Counted from the first letter of the stretch, positions 8,730 through 17,703 are shown. The stretch: 64,000 nt of DNA from Streptomyces caelestis (GCF_001279005.1 NZ_LGCN01000108.1:1-64000), one strand, 5' to 3'. The notes: generated by a model not told the origin, from the sequence alone. A program made the numbers and translations.

Positions 8730-10343
8730 TCAGACGGCGGGCCGGCCTTCCCCGGCCCGCCGGTCCGCCGGGGCCGGCGCCGGCCCGGGTTCCGGGCGCG
8801 GTGCGCACGAGGCGCGCCGCCCCGGGACGCGGCCGTCCAGCAGGTACGCCTCCAGGTGGCCGTGCACGCAGGCGTTGGCCCCGTCGGCGAGGCCGTGGTT
8901 GCCGGCGTCCCGCTCGGTCACCAGCGCCGACCCCGCCAGCCGCCGGTGCAGCTCCAGGGCGCCGTCGTACGGGGTGGCCGCGTCCCGCTCCGCCGCCAGG
9001 ATCAGCGTCGGCGGCAGCTCTCCGTTGCCCGCGCGCACGTCCAGCGGCCGCTGCCGGGGTGCCTTCCAGTAGGCGCACGGCAGGTTGGTCCACACGTTGC
9101 CCCAGGTCTCGAAGGGCGCGCGGCGCGCGAGCCGGGTGTTGTCCCGGTCCCACACCGCCCAGTCCGTCGGCCAGGGCGCGTCGTTGCACTCCACGGCGAG
9201 GTACACCGCCCGCGCGTTCTCCGCCTCCGCCGCCGTCTCGGGGTACTCCCGGGCCTGTTCGACCAGCGGCGCGGGATCGCCCTTCAGGTACGCCGACAGC
9301 GCGTGCGCCCGGTGCGGCCAGTGGTCGTCGTAGTACCCGGTCCTCAGGAACGCCGCCTGCAACTGCTCCGGCCCGACCTTCCCGCCCGCCGGTTCCTCCG
9401 CCAGCCGCGCACGGGCCTCGTCGTAACCGGCCTGCACCTCGCGCGCCGTGTCCCCCAGCCCGTACACGTCGTCGTGCCGGGCGGCCCACGCCCGGAAGTC
9501 CGCCCAGCGGTCCTCGAACGCCGCCGACTGGCCGAGGTTGTTGCGGTACCAGATCCGCTCCGGGGCCGGGTTCACCGCCGAGTCGAACACCATCCGCCGT
9601 ACGTGCGAGGGGAACAGCGTGGCGTACAGCGCCCCGAAGTACGTGCCGTACGACGAGCCCAGGAACGTCAGCCGGCTCTCGCCGAGCGCGGCGCGCAGGA
9701 CGTCCAGGTCACGGGCGTTGTTGAGCGAGTGGTAGTGCCGCAGCGCGTCGCCGTTGCGCTCGGCGCAGCCCCGCGCGTAGGCCTTGGCCCGCGCGACCCG
9801 CTCCCGCTTGTCCGCCGGCGAGGGGTGGACCGGCGCCTTCGAGGGACCCCGGAAGAACGTCCCCGGGTCCGTGCAGGACAGCGGCGCCGAACGGCCCACC
9901 CCGCGCGGCGCGTAGCCGACGAGGTCGTACGCCGCCGCGAGGCGCTTCCACTCGGGCAGCGCGCCCACCATGGGGAAGTACATGCCGGTGGCGCCCGGCC
10001 CGCCCGGGTTGTGGACCAGGGCCCCCTGCCGGGGCACCCCGCGCTCGCCGTTCCCGGGGTCCCTCCCGGTGGCCCGGACGCGGCTGACGGTGAGTTCGAT
10101 CTGCTTCCCGTCGGGGCGGGCGTAGTCGAGCGGGACGCGCAGCGTGCCGCACCGGACGGTGTCCGGGAGCTCCTGTTCGGTGGGGCACGCGCCGAAGTCG
10201 ATGCCCCGGGCCGCGGCCCGCGCGGCGGCCAGTGCGGTGCCGCGCGGCTCGGCGCCGGCGGATCCCGCGCCGGCCGGGGCGGCGGCCAGGGCGGTGAGCA
10301 GCAAGGACCCGGCGGCCACGTGGACGGCGGCGGCAGTTCTCAT
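8730..10343 (-). CDS. Secreted tripeptidyl-aminopeptidase-like alpha/beta hydrolase (peptidase S33 family)
   Basis: A 537-residue exported alpha/beta hydrolase. The signal peptide MRTAAAVHVAAGSLLLTALAAAPAGA is followed by the TAP-family start DFGACPTEQELPDTVRCGTLRVPLDYARP (two pieces). The oxyanion region is VHNPGGPGATG, and S231 in FLGSSYGTYFG is the nucleophile. The C-terminal TAP domain holds the other triad members: the aspartate in LILAAERDAATPYDGA and the histidine in DAGNHGLADG. Relatives remove N-terminal tripeptides from secreted proteins. The start is ATG 10343 with an AAGGGA ribosome-binding site about 10 nt upstream. The Pro/Ala-rich C-terminal 30 residues look disordered. Convergent with hemQ. 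Confidence 0.88.
   Translation of the reverse strand: MRTAAAVHVAAGSLLLTALAAAPAGAGSAGAEPRGTALAAARAAARGIDFGACPTEQELPDTVRCGTLRVPLDYARPDGKQIELTVSRVRATGRDPGNGERGVPRQGALVHNPGGPGATGMYFPMVGALPEWKRLAAAYDLVGYAPRGVGRSAPLSCTDPGTFFRGPSKAPVHPSPADKRERVARAKAYARGCAERNGDALRHYHSLNNARDLDVLRAALGESRLTFLGSSYGTYFGALYATLFPSHVRRMVFDSAVNPAPERIWYRNNLGQSAAFEDRWADFRAWAARHDDVYGLGDTAREVQAGYDEARARLAEEPAGGKVGPEQLQAAFLRTGYYDDHWPHRAHALSAYLKGDPAPLVEQAREYPETAAEAENARAVYLAVECNDAPWPTDWAVWDRDNTRLARRAPFETWGNVWTNLPCAYWKAPRQRPLDVRAGNGELPPTLILAAERDAATPYDGALELHRRLAGSALVTERDAGNHGLADGANACVHGHLEAYLLDGRVPGRRASCAPRPEPGPAPAPADRRAGEGRPAV
8736..8761. terminator. Hairpin at the hemQ / peptidase convergence
   Basis: GGCGGGCCGG (8736-8745) pairs perfectly with CCGGCCCGCC (8752-8761) across a 6-nt loop. 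It lies 7 bp past the hemQ stop and inside the last codons of the convergent peptidase gene. It probably ends hemYQ transcription. No U-tract is seen, as is usual in Streptomyces. Confidence 0.5.
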
Positions 10344-10436
10344 CGACGGACGATCCCTTCGGTGCACGACGGCGACAAAAGGGATGTTTCGCTCGGCGCC
10401 GGTGTGAGGCAAGCACCGCGGGCCGGGGTGTCGGCG

Positions 10437-10545
10437 TCCATGCCCCCGAGGAGGCGCCCGGTGGGCGAAGGCCGCGCGCAGGTCCGGCTCGCCCACCGCG
10501 CGGATGCCGCGCACCGCGACGGAGGCGAGGTGCGCACGGTCGTCG
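10437..10545 (-). pseudogene. Possible remnant of a TIGR04222-type membrane-protein gene
   Basis: Directly after the DUF692 stop codon, in a different frame without a start, the sequence reads RAHLASVAVRGIRAVGEPDLRAAFAHRA. This resembles the conserved tail segment found near the C-terminus of TIGR04222-domain membrane proteins, which in other Streptomyces sit next to DUF692 genes. The normally following Gly/Cys-rich tail and all membrane helices are absent. The similarity is from memory and short; treat this as a candidate deletion scar. The rest of 10344-10552 shows nothing I recognise. Confidence 0.3.
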
Positions 10546-10552
10546 CCGGCGG

Positions 10553-11857
10553 TCAGCGTCGCAGCAGCACCCGCCGGGTGGCCCGCGCCAGCCGCACCGC
10601 GGGCCCGTGCGACCGCGGCCTCGGTCCCGACCGCTCCAGCCACCACTCCCGCACCGCGCGCCGCGCCGACGCGTCCTCGGGCCGCCCGGCCAGCACGTGC
10701 TCGGCGAAGTCCAGCGCGTCCCGCCGGTAGCCGCCGGTCATCGGCCGCGTCTGCGCGTACGCGAGGAAGGCGGCCCGGTACCCGTCCCCGAGGATCACCG
10801 GCAGTTCGGGCGCGACCTTGGCGACGACGTCGGCCCGCTTGGCGGCGAGCGCCCGCGCCTGCACGCCCATCCGCACCCGGTCGAACCCCTCCGGTACGGG
10901 CGCCTGGGCCACCAGCGCGGACAGCACCGCCGTCTGGGCGAGCGCGAGCCGCTCCCGCGCGGCCTCGAGGGAGCCCCGCCGCGGCTCGGGGCGGACGCCC
11001 GCGCCCTGCGTCGCGCCCGCGCCCCGGCGCCGCGCCCCCTCCTCGACCGCGTGCCGGATCGCGCCCAACTCCCGCTCCATCTCCTCCGCTTCCGGGAAGT
11101 TCTCGTCCCGCTCCAGCAGCACGCCGGGAGGGGAGACCCGGGAGGCGAGGTCGGTGAGGACGTCGAGCACGGGCCGCGGCACGGGGTGGGCGTGGCTGTC
11201 GTGCCACACGCCGTCCCGCTCGAACCCGCCCGCGACATGGACGTAGGCGATGGCCTCCAGGGGCAGTGCGGCGAGCGCCTCGGCGGGGTCCTCGCCCCGG
11301 TTGACGTGGTTGGTGTGCAGGTTGGCGACGTCGATGAGGAGCCGTACGCCGGTCCGGTCGGCCAGCTCGTACAGGAACTGACCCTCGGTCATCTCCTCAT
11401 CGGGCCACGAGAACAGCGCGGCGATGTTCTCCACGGCGAGCGGCACGGGCAGCGCGTCCTGCGCGATGCGGACGTTCTCGCACAGCACGTCGAGGGCGTC
11501 ACGGGTGCGCGGCACGGGCAGCAGGTGCCCGGCCTCGACCGGGGAGGAGGCGGTCAGCGCCCCGCCCGCCCGGACGAACGCGATGTGCTCGGTGACGAGC
11601 GGCGAGCCGAGCGCCCCGGCCCGCTCGGCAAGGGCGGCCAGCCGCCCCTCGTCGGGCCGCTCGGCCCCGCCCAGACCCAGCGAGACCCCGTGCGGCACGA
11701 CGGTCACCCCGCGCTCCCGCAACCGCACCAGCGATGCGGGCAGATGTCCGGGGCAGACGTTCTCGGCCACGACCTCGACCCAGTCGATCCCCGGCATGCC
11801 CTCGACGGCCTCCGCGATCTCCGGCCGCCACCCGATCCCCGTCCCCAACCGCGCCAT
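10553..11857 (-). CDS. DUF692 (MNIO) multinuclear iron oxygenase with fused C-terminal domain
   Basis: A 434-residue protein. Residues 1 to about 275 are a DUF692 TIM-barrel: [100 protein letters not shown] and LLERDENFP. Together they hold the His/Glu/Asp metal ligands of MNIO enzymes such as MbnB, which modify cysteine-containing peptides. After a Gly/Arg linker, residues about 290-420 form a helical region ([45 protein letters not shown] in two pieces, [13 protein letters not shown]) that resembles the DUF2063 partner proteins, so this may be a natural fusion. The ATG at 11857 has GGAGGAGG upstream. No intact substrate gene is adjacent. Confidence 0.85.
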   Translation of the reverse strand: MARLGTGIGWRPEIAEAVEGMPGIDWVEVVAENVCPGHLPASLVRLRERGVTVVPHGVSLGLGGAERPDEGRLAALAERAGALGSPLVTEHIAFVRAGGALTASSPVEAGHLLPVPRTRDALDVLCENVRIAQDALPVPLAVENIAALFSWPDEEMTEGQFLYELADRTGVRLLIDVANLHTNHVNRGEDPAEALAALPLEAIAYVHVAGGFERDGVWHDSHAHPVPRPVLDVLTDLASRVSPPGVLLERDENFPEAEEMERELGAIRHAVEEGARRRGAGATQGAGVRPEPRRGSLEAARERLALAQTAVLSALVAQAPVPEGFDRVRMGVQARALAAKRADVVAKVAPELPVILGDGYRAAFLAYAQTRPMTGGYRRDALDFAEHVLAGRPEDASARRAVREWWLERSGPRPRSHGPAVRLARATRRVLLRR

Positions 11858-12040
11858 CGTCCCCTCCTCCACCGGTGTGTCCGGCCCCCGTAGGTAAGGG
11901 GGACATGGCCCCCCGGCACACCCCCGAACCGCGCCCCGGCCACCTTCAGAGCAACATTTGAGGTTGGGCGCTTTCCGTCCGGGCGAAGCAGGCGAGCACC
12001 CGGCCGGGTACGTGTGGGTCGTGCGGGCGCGGCCCGGTGC

Positions 12041-12982
12041 TCAGCCGGCCCGGCCGAGCGCGATGACGCGGGAGCCGGGGGCGAAGGCGGCGAAGGACTG
12101 GTCCCAGGACTCGTCGGGCCAGTGGTAGGTCACCCGGCCCTCGGCGGGCCGGTAGTGGGCCGTGTAGAGCGTCCCCAGCCCCTCGTCGTACGCGTACTGG
12201 TACAGCGGCGGCTTCAGCATCGCCGCGACGTCCCCGCCCGCCGCCCGGACGGCGCTCAGCCGCTCCTGGGTCCGGGAGAACCGCTCCTGGTCGTCCGGCA
12301 CCGGCAGGTGCTGGTGGTTGGCGGCGCAGGCGTCCGGTGCCCCGGTCAGCGGCATGTCCGGTCCCACGAACACCGTCACCGCCTTCTCGGAGTCCACGAG
12401 GGTGACGTTCTGCGGGATGGCGATCGGCAGGGACCGCAGTGCGCCGACCGCCTCGTCGACGGTGTCGCACGTCTCCAGCAGGTAGCGCAGCACGATGGGG
12501 AGGGCGAAGCCGGGGCCGTGGACGAACCGGCCGCCGAAGGTGAGCGAGACCGCCAGCCCGGCGTCGTTCATGCCGTCCAGCAGACCCCAGGCCCCCTCCT
12601 GCATGCCGATGACCGGGCGGAGGAGGTGCGAGGAGACGACGGTGCCTTCGCAGTCGTCGGGGGCGAAGTCGTAGTTGCGCAGCAGGGTGCCGCCCACGCC
12701 GATCTGGGTGCAGCCCGAGAAGAACGGTCGCAGGGTCGCGAGGGTGAGGAAGGTTTCCCCGCCCGGCCGGTCGAGCCGGCGGGCGAGCCGCTCCAGGACT
12801 GGGACCAGCTCCGGCATGTGGGTCGCGAACAGCACCCGGGCGCGGGCCGCGCCTTCCGCCGTCCGGCTCTCCTCGGTCAGCCACTCCTCCGCACGCGGCC
12901 ACAGGGCCTGAGCGTGGGCGGCCCAGCGGTCGTCACCGTCGCCGATCTCGATGGCGCGGAAGGTCTTCTGCGGCCGGCTCAT
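12041..12982 (-). CDS. C45-type Ntn-hydrolase (acyl-CoA:6-APA acyltransferase-like)
   Basis: A 313-residue protein of the C45/AAT-like N-terminal-nucleophile hydrolase group. The hallmark is PFFSGCTQIGVGGTLLRNYDF: C91 would be the nucleophile exposed by self-cleavage after G90, and the RNYDF segment is the substrate-arginine region. Downstream come the conserved VIGMQEGAWGLLDGMNDAGLAVSLTFGGR (two pieces) and CAANHQHLPVPDDQERFSRTQERL (two pieces). Family members hydrolyse or transfer N-acyl groups on small amides and amino acids; the substrate here is unknown. There is no signal peptide, so it is cytoplasmic. The start is ATG 12982. It lies 183 bp upstream of the DUF692 gene on the same strand, without obvious coupling. 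Confidence 0.8.
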   Translation of the reverse strand: MSRPQKTFRAIEIGDGDDRWAAHAQALWPRAEEWLTEESRTAEGAARARVLFATHMPELVPVLERLARRLDRPGGETFLTLATLRPFFSGCTQIGVGGTLLRNYDFAPDDCEGTVVSSHLLRPVIGMQEGAWGLLDGMNDAGLAVSLTFGGRFVHGPGFALPIVLRYLLETCDTVDEAVGALRSLPIAIPQNVTLVDSEKAVTVFVGPDMPLTGAPDACAANHQHLPVPDDQERFSRTQERLSAVRAAGGDVAAMLKPPLYQYAYDEGLGTLYTAHYRPAEGRVTYHWPDESWDQSFAAFAPGSRVIALGRAG

Positions 12983-13220
12983 GTCTGTCGCTCCCTCACC
13001 GGTCTCGTGCGAAGTAGGGGCAACCTACCTGATTTCATGGACAACTCCACGCCGCGGCAGGGGTGTTGCCGCTCCGCGTGCTCGGTTCCGCTGTGCGGCG
13101 GCGCTCTCGTCCCTCCCCGCACCCGCGGGAGCGGCGAAGCGCGCCGTGGGCGGGTGGCCCGGCATGTGTCAGGATGCGGTGAACTGACGTTCGGGGGAGA
13201 AGCGTTCAGCGGGGGACGGC

Positions 13221-14165
13221 ATGGAACGAGGGGAGCGGGAGGGGCGCCGGGCGGTGTCCGGGGCGGCGGTCGCCGCCGGGGTCGTCGGGGCGCTGGCCCT
13301 GGCCGCCCTCGTGCTGCGGCCCGCCGAAGGGCTGCTGCACTCCGGCGAGGGGCCGCTCGGCCACTGGGGCTTCGTCGTGATCGGGGCGTCCCTCGCCTGG
13401 GCGGTGGGGGCCATGTACGCCACCGGGTATCTTCGCCGCCGGGCCGGCGCCGACCTCACCGGGCTGCCGCCGGGCGAGGAGCGGCTGCGACAGGCCGCCG
13501 TGCCGCTGCTGCTCGCCGGGCCGGGCGTCATCGGCGTCCTGGCCCTGGTCCTGCACCGGTTCGACCACGACAGCACACCGGCGACCCCGCCGGCGACCCC
13601 ACCGGCGGATCTCCGATCGCAGCCGCCCCCCACACCGCCGGTCCTCGACGGGCCGACGTCCGGCGAGGAGGCGGGGAACGGGGCGTCCGTGCCGCTGCAC
13701 CTCCTGCTCGGCCTGCTGGCCGCGGTCGTCCTCGTGGTCGTCACGGCGGCCGTCGTACGGCGACTGCGACGGCACGGGCTGACGGCGCCACCGCGCCTCG
13801 GCCCCGCGGGCGTTCCGGCGGAGGACGACGACGCGCGTCTGCTCCTGTCCGCCGTGCGCTCGGGCCGGCGCGCCCTGGCCGACACCGGTGACGCCCGGGC
13901 GGCCGTCATCGCCTGTTACGCCGCGATGGAGGAGGCACTCGTCGCGTCCGGAGTGCAGCGACGCGCCTCCGACAGCCCCTCCGACCTGCTCACCCGCGCC
14001 GCCGGCGCGGGCCTCGCCCCGACTGCGGCCGCGCCGCGTCTCACCGAGCTGTTCCGCGAGGCCCGTTACTCCGCACACCCGATGGGCGCCCCGCACCGCG
14101 AGGCCGCGGCCGCCGCCCTGGAGGAGATCGCCGCGCTGTTCCAGGACCGGGAGGCCGCGCGGTGA
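13221..14165 (+). CDS. DUF4129-domain membrane protein, first gene of the MoxR operon
   Basis: A 314-residue membrane protein with four predicted helices: VSGAAVAAGVVGALALAALVL, WGFVVIGASLAWAVGAM, AAVPLLLAGPGVIGVLALVL and HLLLGLLAAVVLVVVTAAVV. A Pro-rich extracytoplasmic loop follows the third. The cytoplasmic C-terminus is a DUF4129 domain: DDARLLLSAVRSGRRALADTGDARAAVIACYAAMEEAL, in two pieces, then RRASDSPSDLLTRAAGAG and FREARYSAHPMGAPHREAAAAALEEI. DUF4129 proteins travel with MoxR and DUF58 genes in envelope-related operons of unknown biochemical role. The ATG at 13221 follows GGGGGACGGC. The last codons overlap the next gene's GTG by 4 nt. Confidence 0.85.
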   Translation: MERGEREGRRAVSGAAVAAGVVGALALAALVLRPAEGLLHSGEGPLGHWGFVVIGASLAWAVGAMYATGYLRRRAGADLTGLPPGEERLRQAAVPLLLAGPGVIGVLALVLHRFDHDSTPATPPATPPADLRSQPPPTPPVLDGPTSGEEAGNGASVPLHLLLGLLAAVVLVVVTAAVVRRLRRHGLTAPPRLGPAGVPAEDDDARLLLSAVRSGRRALADTGDARAAVIACYAAMEEALVASGVQRRASDSPSDLLTRAAGAGLAPTAAAPRLTELFREARYSAHPMGAPHREAAAAALEEIAALFQDREAAR

Positions 14166-14737
14166 ACCGGCCCACGGACCCGACTTCGGGGCGGGACGCG
14201 CTCCCACTGCGCCGGCTCGGGCTGCTCGGCGGCGCGGTCGCCGGGTCCGGTGTCCTGCTCGTCCTGCTCCTCGACGGGCCCGAGGCGGCCGGCGCCGTGG
14301 TGACCGTGCTCGTCGTCGCGGCGCTGATCGTCGCCCGGTACGTCGCCGGGGCGGACGCCTTCGACTCCGGACGGCGGGACGAGGCAAGGCTGTTGCGGAC
14401 GCGGGCGCCGGGCATGGGCGAGTGGCGACGGAACATACGGAACGCCACGGGCTCCGACGGCGCCCTCTCCTACCGCGCGGTGCTCCGGCCCGAACTGCGC
14501 CGCCTGTTCGCCGTTGTGCTCGCCGAGCACCACCATGTCTCGCTCGACCACCAGCCACAGCGCGCCGCCGAGTTGGTCGGGCCCGAGCTGTGGCCGTGGC
14601 TGGGGCACGAGCCGCCCCGGACCGGGCCCGACGGCGACGTCCCCCCGGACGTGCTGCGCCGTCTCGTCGACCGGCTCGAGGCACTCGGCGCACCCCGCAC
14701 GCGCACCCTCCGCATCCGTAAGGAAGAAACCACGTGA
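14162..14737 (+). CDS. Membrane-anchored protein of unknown function in the MoxR operon
   Basis: A 191-residue protein. Two adjacent hydrophobic helices (LGLLGGAVAGSGVLLVLLL and AAGAVVTVLVVAALIVARYV) are followed by a cytoplasmic domain with a conserved-looking segment: YRAVLRPELRRLFAVVLAEHHHVSLDHQPQRAAELVGPELWPWL, in pieces. I know no enzymatic motif here. Similar genes occur between DUF4129 and MoxR genes in other Streptomyces. Start is GTG 14162, overlapping the previous stop by 4 nt; its own stop overlaps the next start by 4 nt, so the whole set is translationally coupled. Confidence 0.8.
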   Translation: MNRPTDPTSGRDALPLRRLGLLGGAVAGSGVLLVLLLDGPEAAGAVVTVLVVAALIVARYVAGADAFDSGRRDEARLLRTRAPGMGEWRRNIRNATGSDGALSYRAVLRPELRRLFAVVLAEHHHVSLDHQPQRAAELVGPELWPWLGHEPPRTGPDGDVPPDVLRRLVDRLEALGAPRTRTLRIRKEETT

Positions 14738-15732
14738 CGAGTCCCTCCACGCCCCGGCCCCGCACCGCGGAGCAGGTCGGCGAGCAGGCCGGTGCCGTAC
14801 TGCGCGAGATCGGCCGTGCCGTCGTCGGCAAGTCGGACGCCCTCGAACTCGTGATGCTGGCCGTGCTGGCCGGCGGGCACGTCCTCGTCGAGGACCTGCC
14901 GGGGCTCGGCAAGACGCTCCTCGCCCGGTCCTTCGCCACCACGCTCGGCCTGGACTTCCGCCGGATCCAGTTCACCCCCGACCTGCTGCCGTCGGACGTC
15001 ACCGGAACGCCGCTGTACGACCGGGGCACCGGCGCGATGGTGTTCCACCCCGGCCCGGTCTTCACGCATCTCCTGCTCGCCGACGAGATCAACCGGACAC
15101 CGCCCAAGACACAGGCCGCGCTGCTCGAGGCGATGGCCGAGTCGCAGGTGACCGTGGACGGCGAGACCCGGCCGCTCGCCGACCCGTTCCTGGTGATCGC
15201 GACCGCCAACCCGGTGGAGTACGAGGGCACCTACTCCCTGCCCGAGGCCCAGCTCGACCGGTTCCAGCTGCGGGTGCGGATGGGCTACCTGACCGCCGGG
15301 GAGGAACTGGCGATGCTGCGGGACCGGATCGACCGGGCCGCGCCCGAGGCCGTGCTCGACACGCTCGCGGGGCCGGCCGACGTCGTGGCGTGGCGGGCCG
15401 TCGTGGAGCGCGTGGAGATCGACGACGACCTGCTGGAGTACGCCGTCGCACTCGTCGGCGCGACCCGCGACCACCCCCAGATCGGCATCGGCGCCTCGCC
15501 GCGCGGTGGTCTCGCCCTGGTGCAACTCGCGCGCGCACGCGCCGTGCTGGACGGCCGGGACTATGTCGTTCCGGAGGACGTCAAGCACCTCGCGGTGCCC
15601 GCTCTGGCCCACCGGGTGTCGTTGCGGCCGGAGTTGTGGGTGCGCGAGATGTCCACGGACGACGTGCTGCGGGAGATCGTCGACAGCGTCGGCACGCCGT
15701 CTACGCGGCGTACGGCCGCCCTGCCGTCGTGA
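14734..15732 (+). CDS. MoxR-family AAA+ ATPase
   Basis: A 332-residue AAA+ ATPase. Walker A is EDLPGLGKTLLARSF (K60), Walker B is LLADEIN (about 113-119), and sensor 1 is VIATANPVEYEGTYSLPEAQLDRF. The C-terminal lid domain contains GASPRGGLALVQLARARA and the YVVPEDVKHLAVPALAHR segment typical of MoxR. Proteins of this family act as chaperone-like ATPases on partners with VWA/DUF58 domains; a DUF58 gene follows immediately. The start is GTG 14734, overlapping the previous stop (GTGA); the end overlaps the DUF58 start in the same way. Confidence 0.93.
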   Translation: MTSPSTPRPRTAEQVGEQAGAVLREIGRAVVGKSDALELVMLAVLAGGHVLVEDLPGLGKTLLARSFATTLGLDFRRIQFTPDLLPSDVTGTPLYDRGTGAMVFHPGPVFTHLLLADEINRTPPKTQAALLEAMAESQVTVDGETRPLADPFLVIATANPVEYEGTYSLPEAQLDRFQLRVRMGYLTAGEELAMLRDRIDRAAPEAVLDTLAGPADVVAWRAVVERVEIDDDLLEYAVALVGATRDHPQIGIGASPRGGLALVQLARARAVLDGRDYVVPEDVKHLAVPALAHRVSLRPELWVREMSTDDVLREIVDSVGTPSTRRTAALPS

Positions 15733-17072
15733 CCCCGCCCCCACCCCCGTCCGCGCCGCGGCCGAGCGCCGCGGTGGTCCGCGCCCTGGAGGGGCGCACC
15801 TGTGCGGCGCAGCCACCGCCCCCGCCGCCCGGCGGACCGCGCCCGGGCGAGCGGACACTGCGCCTGCTGACCGTCGCCGTCGTCGCCCTGTCCGCCGCCC
15901 TGCTCACCGGCCGGGCGTGGCTGCTCGCGCTCGCGGCGGCGCCGCTGGTGCTGCTGGCGCTCGCGCTGCCCCGTACGCACGTCCGTCGCGTCGAGACGGC
16001 GGCGAGCGTCGAACCGAAGCGCTGCTTCGAGGGCGACACCGTCACGCTCCGCGTCTCGGTGGCGCACGACGGCGGCGCCGTTCGCCTCGACCCCGGGGTC
16101 ACCCTCGGCCCGGGCCTGCGGCTCGACGAGGTCGTCGTCGGCCCGTCCACGGTGACGCTGCGCCACACCGCGTTGCGCTGGGGGCGCTGGTCGCTCGGCC
16201 CGGTGGACCTCGACGTGTACGACGCCGGGGGTACCGTGCGTCGCACCGTGCGGGTCGAGGCGGCCGAGGTGTCCGTGTTCCCGCACGCCGCGCAGGCCCG
16301 GTTCACGCCGATCCCGGTGCGGCTGCCGCAGCGGCTCGGCGAGCACGCCTCCCCGCAGGCCGGAGAGGGCGTCGAGGTCGTCGGGGTGGGGCCGTGGGTG
16401 CCCGGGGAGAGGCAGCGGCGCATCCACTGGCCGTCGACGACCCGGCGCGGGGCCGTGCAACTGCACCGGTTCGCGGCCGAACGGGCCGCCGACACGGTGA
16501 TGCTGCTCGACGCGTTCGGGGATGTCGTCGACCCGGCGACCGGGGCCTCCTCCCTGGACGAGACGGTGCGGGCGGCCGCCGGACTCGCCCGGGCGTATCT
16601 GCGCACCCACGACCGGGTGGGGGTCGTCTCGACCGGGGGCACCACGCGGTGGCTGGCGCCGGGGACCGGGGACGCGACGTTCTACCGCATCGTTGAGAGC
16701 GTCCTCGACGTCCGCAAGGACCGGCGGTTCGACGGGCCGGGGCTCGAGCGGGTACCGCCCCCCGCGTTGCCGCAAGGGGCTCTGGTGTACGTGTTCACTC
16801 CGCTGAGCGACGCACGGGTGCTGAAGGTGCTGCGGGATCTTCAGGGGCGGGGGCGCCGGCCGGTCGTCGTGGAGATCCCGAGCGGGGACCCGCACGTCGA
16901 AGCCGGTGACACGGCAGGCGAGTTGGGGCTTCGGCTGTGGCATGCGGACCGGGACGCGATGCGGTTCGCCCTGCGGGACAGCGGGGTGCCGGTGCTGCGG
17001 CACGTCGTGGGTGAGCCGCTGGACCTGGCGTTGGCGCCGTTGCTGTCGGGGTGGATCGGAGGGCGGCGGTGA
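15729..17072 (+). CDS. DUF58-domain membrane protein (VWA-like)
   Basis: A 447-residue protein starting at GTG 15729 within the GTGA overlap. After a Pro-rich N-terminus come two helices (LLTVAVVALSAALLTGRAWLLALAAAPLVLLALAL, in two pieces), then a beta-rich region (VSVAHDGGAVRLDPGVTLGPGL) and the DUF58 core. That core includes GVGPWVPGERQRRIHWPSTTRRGAVQLHRF (two pieces), close to the family consensus for a conserved Arg-x-Ile-x-Trp motif. The C-terminal half has a von Willebrand-like pattern: DTVMLLDAFGD, RTHDRVGVVSTGG and ALVYVFTPLSDARVLKVL. It probably forms the effector complex with the MoxR ATPase just upstream. Its stop overlaps the next start. Confidence 0.88.
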   Translation: MTPPPPPSAPRPSAAVVRALEGRTCAAQPPPPPPGGPRPGERTLRLLTVAVVALSAALLTGRAWLLALAAAPLVLLALALPRTHVRRVETAASVEPKRCFEGDTVTLRVSVAHDGGAVRLDPGVTLGPGLRLDEVVVGPSTVTLRHTALRWGRWSLGPVDLDVYDAGGTVRRTVRVEAAEVSVFPHAAQARFTPIPVRLPQRLGEHASPQAGEGVEVVGVGPWVPGERQRRIHWPSTTRRGAVQLHRFAAERAADTVMLLDAFGDVVDPATGASSLDETVRAAAGLARAYLRTHDRVGVVSTGGTTRWLAPGTGDATFYRIVESVLDVRKDRRFDGPGLERVPPPALPQGALVYVFTPLSDARVLKVLRDLQGRGRRPVVVEIPSGDPHVEAGDTAGELGLRLWHADRDAMRFALRDSGVPVLRHVVGEPLDLALAPLLSGWIGGRR

Positions 17073-17653
17073 ACGCGACGACGGCGCCCGACGCGCGGGC
17101 GGCCTTCCGGGAGTACGCGCGGCACTGGGCCGGGACCGTGCCGGTGCGGGTGCTCGGGGCGGCGGCCGTCGTGATGGCGTGGCGCCCGTGGACGACGGTG
17201 AGCGGGGCGCGCGGGGCGGTGCTGTTCGGATGCGCGGTCGCCTTCGCGATGTGGGCGGCGCCGGCGGTGGACCGGCGGCCGTCGCTGGAGTCGGTGCGCT
17301 GGTCCCACGTTCTGCTGCGGCACCGCACGACCGCGCTGGCGGTCGGTGTGGTGGTGATCGCGGCGTTCGGGGCTCCGGCGTGGTGGGAGGCCACCGGTGT
17401 GGTGGTGCTGTCGGTCGCGTACCTGGTGACGAGCGAGACATGGCCGTGGCGGTGGGGGCGCGGGGCCGCGCGGGTGTGGGCAGAGGCCGCCGGCGCGTGT
17501 GCGGGGGCCGGCGTCGTGATGGCCGCCGCGGCGGTTCCGGTGTCCGGCCCGGGGTCCGGGGTGGGACGGGTGATCGCGGCCGGCGTGGTGGTGGGAACGG
17601 CGATGGCCGTCGGTGGAGTGCTGGGGGCCCGGCGGTGGGGCGGGAGGAGGTAG
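17069..17653 (+). CDS. Small polytopic membrane protein, last gene of the MoxR operon
   Basis: A 194-residue protein from GTG 17069, which overlaps the DUF58 stop by 4 nt. Five to six short hydrophobic helices are visible: VRVLGAAAVVMAW, GAVLFGCAVAFAMWAA, TTALAVGVVVIAAFGAPAWW, TGVVVLSVAYLVTS, AEAAGACAGAGVVMAAAAVPV and GRVIAAGVVVGTAMAVGGVLGA. No enzymatic motif is recognised. It closes the five-gene operon, which ends at a perfect hairpin immediately downstream. Confidence 0.75.
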   Translation: MNATTAPDARAAFREYARHWAGTVPVRVLGAAAVVMAWRPWTTVSGARGAVLFGCAVAFAMWAAPAVDRRPSLESVRWSHVLLRHRTTALAVGVVVIAAFGAPAWWEATGVVVLSVAYLVTSETWPWRWGRGAARVWAEAAGACAGAGVVMAAAAVPVSGPGSGVGRVIAAGVVVGTAMAVGGVLGARRWGGRR

Positions 17654-17699
17654 ACGGGCGACGGACGGACGGGCGGGGCCCGTCCGTCCGTCGCCCGTC
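17653..17699. terminator. Perfect 22-bp hairpin between convergent genes
   Basis: The arms 17653-17674 and 17678-17699 are fully complementary, with a 3-nt GGG loop; the left arm begins GACGGGCGACGG. The hairpin starts at the last base of the MoxR-operon stop codon and ends 4 bp before the convergent PTH2-like gene's stop. It should end transcription from both sides. Confidence 0.85.
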
Positions 17700-17703
17700 C
17701 CTG

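Noticed and set aside
10504..11893. Plus-strand frames of 200-430 codons across the DUF692 gene
   Set aside because: No recognisable domain and Arg/Pro-rich composition; the minus-strand gene explains the open frames.
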